NCBI RefSeq assembly: GCF_000178155.2
Contig: NZ_ADKM02000122.1
Coordinates: 62,001-126,000, forward strand
Length of the DNA: 64,000 nucleotides
Direction of reading: 5' to 3'
DNA from: Hominimerdicola alba 8
Lineage (GTDB): Bacteria > Bacillota > Clostridia > Oscillospirales > Ruminococcaceae
Shown here: positions 60,948-64,000 of the stretch, piece after piece
How the letters are laid out: every line of letters begins with the position of its first letter
Position numbering within the stretch: the stretch's first letter is position 1
The notes under the pieces: generated by a model
Seen by the model: the letters and a program-made list of their open reading frames with translations, nothing else
Databases searched by the model: none
What the model was told of the DNA's origin: nothing
Position numbers and translations under genes: made by a program

Positions 60948-62441
60948 ATGTTTTACAGAAGTACAAGAAACAGCGGTGTAAATGTTACATCGGCACAGGC
61001 TATTGCACAGGGAATATCCGAGGACGGCGGTCTGTTCGTCCCCTCCGAGATACCCGCTATCTCGATGGACGATATAAAGAAGCTGGGTGAGATGTCCTAC
61101 GCTGAGAGAGCGCTTTTTGTTTTCTCAAAGTTCCTGACAGACTACACTGAGGCTGAGATACGCTACTGTGTTGAGGGTGCCTACAACACCAAGAATTTTG
61201 ATACGGAAAACATCGCAGAACTGGCACACCTGTTTGACGGCACTTATATGCTGGAACTCTGGCATGGTCCGACCTGCGCATTCAAGGATATGGCACTTCA
61301 GATACTGCCTTATCTGCTGACAACTGCCACCAAGAAGATAAACCTTGACAAGAAGGTAGTTATTCTTGTTGCTACTTCGGGCGACACAGGCAAAGCGGCA
61401 CTGGAAGGATTCAAGGATGTTCCCGGTACCGAGATACTGGTATTCTATCCTGACAACGGCGTATCTGCTATGCAGAAGAAGCAGATGACTACTCAGGAAG
61501 GTCAGAATGTCGGCGTGTGCGCTATCAAGGGCAACTTTGATGATGCACAGAACGGCGTCAAGGCTATTTTTACTAATAAGGAGATAGGTGAAAAGCTGGC
61601 TGAGAACGGCATGATGTTCTCCTCTGCAAACTCCATCAACTGGGGCAGACTTGCACCTCAGATCATATACTATGTTTCCAGCTATGCACAGCTGCTCAAA
61701 GATGGCGAGATCGCTGAGGGCGACAAGATCAATATCGTTGTTCCTACAGGCAACTTCGGCAACATTCTGGCAGGATACTATGCTAAGAAGATGGGCGTGC
61801 CCGTTAACAAGCTGATCTGCGCTTCAAACGCAAACAATGTCCTGACTGATTTCATCAAGACAGGCGTTTATGATAGAAACAGACAGTTCTATGCGACTAT
61901 CTCACCTTCGATGGATATACTCATCTCTTCAAATCTTGAAAGACTGCTATATCACCTCTGCGGCGAAAACGATGCTCAGATCAGAGAGTGGTTCGGCAAG
62001 CTGGCAAGCGAGGGCAGGTATGAAGTTACCGATGAGGTGAAGAAGATCCTGGCTGAAGAGTTCTACGCAGGCTGCTGCGATGACGAAAAGACTAAGGCTA
62101 CGATCAAGGAGTACTATGACAAGTATTCTTATACCTGCGACACCCACACTGCTGTGGCTGTTTCAGTTTACGAGGAATATGTGAAAGCAACAGGCGACAA
62201 GACCAAGACCGTTATCGCTTCCACTGCAAGCCCATATAAGTTCAGCGGTTCTGTACTGAGCGCACTGGGCAAGGACAACGGCAGCGACGAGTTCACTCTG
62301 GTCGAGGAACTTGGCAAGGCTTCAGGCATGCCTATACCTGCATCGCTGGCATCACTTAAAGATAAGGAAATAAGGTTCTCTGAGGTCATCGCAAAGGACG
62401 AAATGAAAGACTTCGTATTCAGAGCGCTGAATGTAAAATAA
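60948..62441 (+). CDS. thrC: Threonine synthase
   Basis: PLP enzyme of 497 aa converting O-phosphohomoserine to threonine. The PLP lysine lies in GPTCAFKDMALQILP, the phosphate-binding loop in VATSGDTGKAALEG, and NIVVPTGNFGNILAGYYA is a further core motif. The length and N-terminal YRSTRNSG fit the longer, fungal/E. coli-type ThrC. AGAAGGG precedes the ATG. It follows yraN after 43 bases, possibly in the same transcript. With the aspartokinase at 11-12 kb it belongs to the aspartate pathway, though the two are not linked. Confidence 0.95.
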   Translation: MFYRSTRNSGVNVTSAQAIAQGISEDGGLFVPSEIPAISMDDIKKLGEMSYAERALFVFSKFLTDYTEAEIRYCVEGAYNTKNFDTENIAELAHLFDGTYMLELWHGPTCAFKDMALQILPYLLTTATKKINLDKKVVILVATSGDTGKAALEGFKDVPGTEILVFYPDNGVSAMQKKQMTTQEGQNVGVCAIKGNFDDAQNGVKAIFTNKEIGEKLAENGMMFSSANSINWGRLAPQIIYYVSSYAQLLKDGEIAEGDKINIVVPTGNFGNILAGYYAKKMGVPVNKLICASNANNVLTDFIKTGVYDRNRQFYATISPSMDILISSNLERLLYHLCGENDAQIREWFGKLASEGRYEVTDEVKKILAEEFYAGCCDDEKTKATIKEYYDKYSYTCDTHTAVAVSVYEEYVKATGDKTKTVIASTASPYKFSGSVLSALGKDNGSDEFTLVEELGKASGMPIPASLASLKDKEIRFSEVIAKDEMKDFVFRALNVK

Positions 62442-62449
62442 TATATGTA

Positions 62450-62466
62450 CCGCCCGTATGGGGCGG
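62450..62466. terminator. Hairpin between thrC and the DUF1540 gene
   Basis: Stem CCGCCC / GGGCGG with a five-base loop, lying between two convergent stops. T-rich sequence exists only on the minus side (TACATATATTTT), so it fits best as the DUF1540 terminator. Confidence 0.45.
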
Positions 62467-62472
62467 CACAGT

Positions 62473-62646
62473 TCAGTGACAGCTGTCGCATGCCTTGAAG
62501 GTCTTGCAGACAGTTTCGTCACAGCAGTTTGGGTCGGAACAAGTGCTGCACACCTGTATCCTGCCTGCGGTGCATTCGCTGCCGTTCTGATTGTGAACGC
62601 AGTTTTCCACATCACAATGAATACCATAGATCTTATCCTTTTCCAT
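62473..62646 (-). CDS. DUF1540 cysteine-rich small protein
   Basis: A 57-aa protein encoded on the minus strand from ATG at 62646, with AAAGGAGTG upstream. It starts MEKDKIYGIHCDVENCVHNQ and contains ten cysteines, in HCDVENC, SEC, VCSTC, NCCDETVC and ACDSC. This matches the DUF1540 pattern (Cys-x4-Cys-x-H/Y-N, then Cys-x-Ala) found in clostridial small proteins, usually thought to bind metal. It lies between thrC and the metallophosphoesterase gene. Function unknown; a metal-binding or redox role is inferred. Confidence 0.85.
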   Translation of the reverse strand: MEKDKIYGIHCDVENCVHNQNGSECTAGRIQVCSTCSDPNCCDETVCKTFKACDSCH

Positions 62647-62741
62647 GACTGTACACTCCTTTTCTTCGGGTAATGCTAGTGTACGCGGCTTCAGGCTGTT
62701 TATAACAGGAAAAATTTACCGATATAGAACAGGAGTATACA

Positions 62742-63452
62742 ATGAAACTATACACGATCGCTGATCTGCATCTCTCGTTCGGTGTCGATAAGCCGATGAA
62801 TATTTTCGGAGGCTGGGACGACCATGTTAACAGGATACAGCAGAACTGGCAGAAAAAGGTCAGACCTGAGGATATTGTGGTACTGCCCGGTGATCTGTCA
62901 TGGGGCATGAATTTTGAGCAGACCGAGAAGGATCTTGATTTTCTCAATAAACTCAACGGCACTAAGATCATTTCAAAAGGCAATCATGATTACTGGTGGA
63001 GCACTGTGTCGAAAATGCAGAGATTTTTTGATGAAAAAGGCTTCAATACACTGAATATACTGCATAATAACCATTATGCTTTCGGCGGTATCGGCATTTG
63101 CGGAACGCGCGGATGGGTCAATGATAATAGTGAGCCTGCCAGTGCAAAAGTCATCGCCCGCGAGGCGATACGTTTGGAACTGTCAATAAAATCTGCAATA
63201 GCCGCCGGGCTAAGACCTGTAGTATTTCTGCATTATCCACCTGTATATGGAGAGAGCAGAAACTTTGAGATACTTGACGTTCTTTATAAGTACGGGATCA
63301 AAAGGGTCTTTTACGGACATTTGCATGGCAAAGCACATGGTTATGCAGTGAATGGTGTATACGATGGTATTAATTATCGCCTGATATCAAGTGATTTTTT
63401 GCATTTTGACCCATTGGATATTACTGAAATTGTGCAAAGTGACAATTTCTAA
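62742..63452 (+). CDS. Metallophosphoesterase
   Basis: A 236-aa calcineurin-like phosphoesterase. Metal-binding motifs are DLHLSFG (DxH), PGDLSWG (GD), KGNHDYWW (GNHD), FLHYPP and YGHLHG, all intact, so it should bind two metals and hydrolyse a phosphoester. The substrate (nucleotide, protein or lipid) cannot be read from sequence. CAGGAG precedes the ATG. It is encoded between the DUF1540 gene and trigger factor, and trigger factor has its own promoter. Confidence 0.92.
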   Translation: MKLYTIADLHLSFGVDKPMNIFGGWDDHVNRIQQNWQKKVRPEDIVVLPGDLSWGMNFEQTEKDLDFLNKLNGTKIISKGNHDYWWSTVSKMQRFFDEKGFNTLNILHNNHYAFGGIGICGTRGWVNDNSEPASAKVIAREAIRLELSIKSAIAAGLRPVVFLHYPPVYGESRNFEILDVLYKYGIKRVFYGHLHGKAHGYAVNGVYDGINYRLISSDFLHFDPLDITEIVQSDNF

Positions 63453-63460
63453 AAAAGTAC

Positions 63461-63489
63461 TGGAAATAACAGCAAAAGTATGCTATAAT
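63461..63489 (+). promoter_or_regulatory. Promoter of tig
   Basis: TGGAAA (63461-63466), 17-bp spacer, TATAAT (63484-63489), then GGAGGAA before the ATG at 63525. Confidence 0.65.
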
Positions 63490-63524
63490 ATTAAAGATAT
63501 ATTTTTATTTGGAGGAATTCTAAA

Positions 63525-64000
63525 ATGAGTTTAAAGGCTACAAATAATGTTGGAACTAACAGCTATGAGCTGGAGATCGAGATACCTGCAAAGGATTTTG
63601 AGGAAGCACTGCAGAAGGCATACCTCAGAGCAAGAAAGAATATTTCTATGCCCGGTTTCCGTAAGGGTAAGGCTCCCAGAAAGCTGATCGAGAAGGAGTA
63701 CGGCGAGGAAGTATTCTATGAGGATGCTGTTAATCTGCTGTATGCACCTGTTGTTAACGGTGCTATCGATGAGTCAGGTCTTGACCTTGTTACTCAGCCT
63801 GAGGTCGAGGTAGTTGCGATCAGCAAGGAAGAGGGCGTTCAGCTTAAGGCTAAGTGCACCACCAGACCTGAGGTAGAAGTTAAGGACTACAAGGGTATAG
63901 AGGTTGAAAAAGTTGTCAATGCTGTAACTGATGAAGATGTTCAGAAGAAGCTCGACGAACTGAGAGAGAAGAATGTCAGGATCGTGACTGTTGATGACAG
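63525..64000 (+). CDS. tig: Trigger factor, N-terminal part (runs off the right edge)
   Basis: First 158 codons of the ribosome-associated chaperone and prolyl isomerase. The ribosome-binding signature GFRKGKAPRKLIEK is visible at about residues 44-57, and the start of the second domain follows (VEVKDYKGIEVEKV). GGAGGAATTC precedes the ATG. Highly biased codons (AAG, GAG, GTT) fit strong expression. In many Firmicutes tig is followed by clpP and clpX, but nothing past 64000 is visible. Confidence 0.96.
   Translation, partial: MSLKATNNVGTNSYELEIEIPAKDFEEALQKAYLRARKNISMPGFRKGKAPRKLIEKEYGEEVFYEDAVNLLYAPVVNGAIDESGLDLVTQPEVEVVAISKEEGVQLKAKCTTRPEVEVKDYKGIEVEKVVNAVTDEDVQKKLDELREKNVRIVTVDD

Noticed and set aside
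62352-62627. A 91-codon minus-strand frame overlapping the thrC end
   Set aside because: It is a shifted frame over the DUF1540 gene, which has the RBS and the family pattern.
1-64000. tRNA, rRNA, CRISPR arrays, intact transposons and prophage genes
   Set aside because: Looked for typical tRNA arm sequences, regularly spaced repeats and transposase or phage genes; none were found.

Overview
The window looks like a chromosomal segment from a cellulolytic, anaerobic Ruminococcus-type clostridium (Oscillospiraceae, Ruminococcus albus/flavefaciens-like). The basis is a secreted GH5 endoglucanase with a dockerin and two carbohydrate-binding modules, a C-terminal FN3-like module of a kind I recall from ruminococcal secreted proteins, the oxygen-independent ribonucleotide reductase NrdDG, an IspH-S1 fusion as known from Clostridia, and AddAB rather than RecBCD. 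Sigma-A type promoters with 17-bp spacers and rho-independent terminators are easy to see. I found no rRNA, tRNA, CRISPR array, intact insertion sequence or prophage.

Layout. 1-4.7 kb (minus): a four-gene ABC exporter/two-component operon and a DUF6036-like nucleotidyltransferase pseudogene with three in-frame amber codons. 4.7-8.6 kb (plus): a serine hydrolase, an unrecognised acidic protein and glycogen synthase. 8.6-17.5 kb (mostly minus): a TraB/GumN lipoprotein behind a histidine-less GHKL ATPase, aspartokinase, NrdDG with a divergent Crp-family regulator, and PurA. 17.7-34.6 kb (plus): a lipoprotein, then the housekeeping run tepA, uppP, ftsK, an MBL-fold/DUF3006 pair, an RpiR regulator, a flavoprotein, a cmk-plsC fusion, an ispH-rpsA fusion, a class A PBP, an RNA methyltransferase and a HAD phosphatase. 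34.6-43.3 kb: an accessory, partly secreted region with AIM24, an XRE/zinc-ribbon membrane regulator, a large DUF6055 protein, an AraC regulator and the endoglucanase. 43.3-47.3 kb: split B12-dependent methionine synthase and small unknown genes. 47.3-64 kb (plus): addBA, a radical SAM pair, rplS with a structured leader, two signal peptidases, rbgA, rnhB, yraN, thrC, a short cysteine-rich DUF1540 gene on the minus strand, a metallophosphoesterase and the start of trigger factor.

Points of most interest. The S1 ribosomal-protein half of the IspH-S1 fusion appears to have its own promoter inside ispH and its own ribosome binding site, so S1 may also be made alone. The aspartokinase promoter has a perfect 18-bp palindrome filling the -35/-10 spacer, and purA has a perfect 17-bp palindrome just after its start. 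Two NrdR-like boxes, 32 bp apart, lie between nrdD and the Crp-family gene. The DUF6055 protein combines an HEFGH motif with a left-handed beta-helix and other modules. I saw no clear multi-gene defence or mobile system; the novelty is mainly in gene architecture and regulation.
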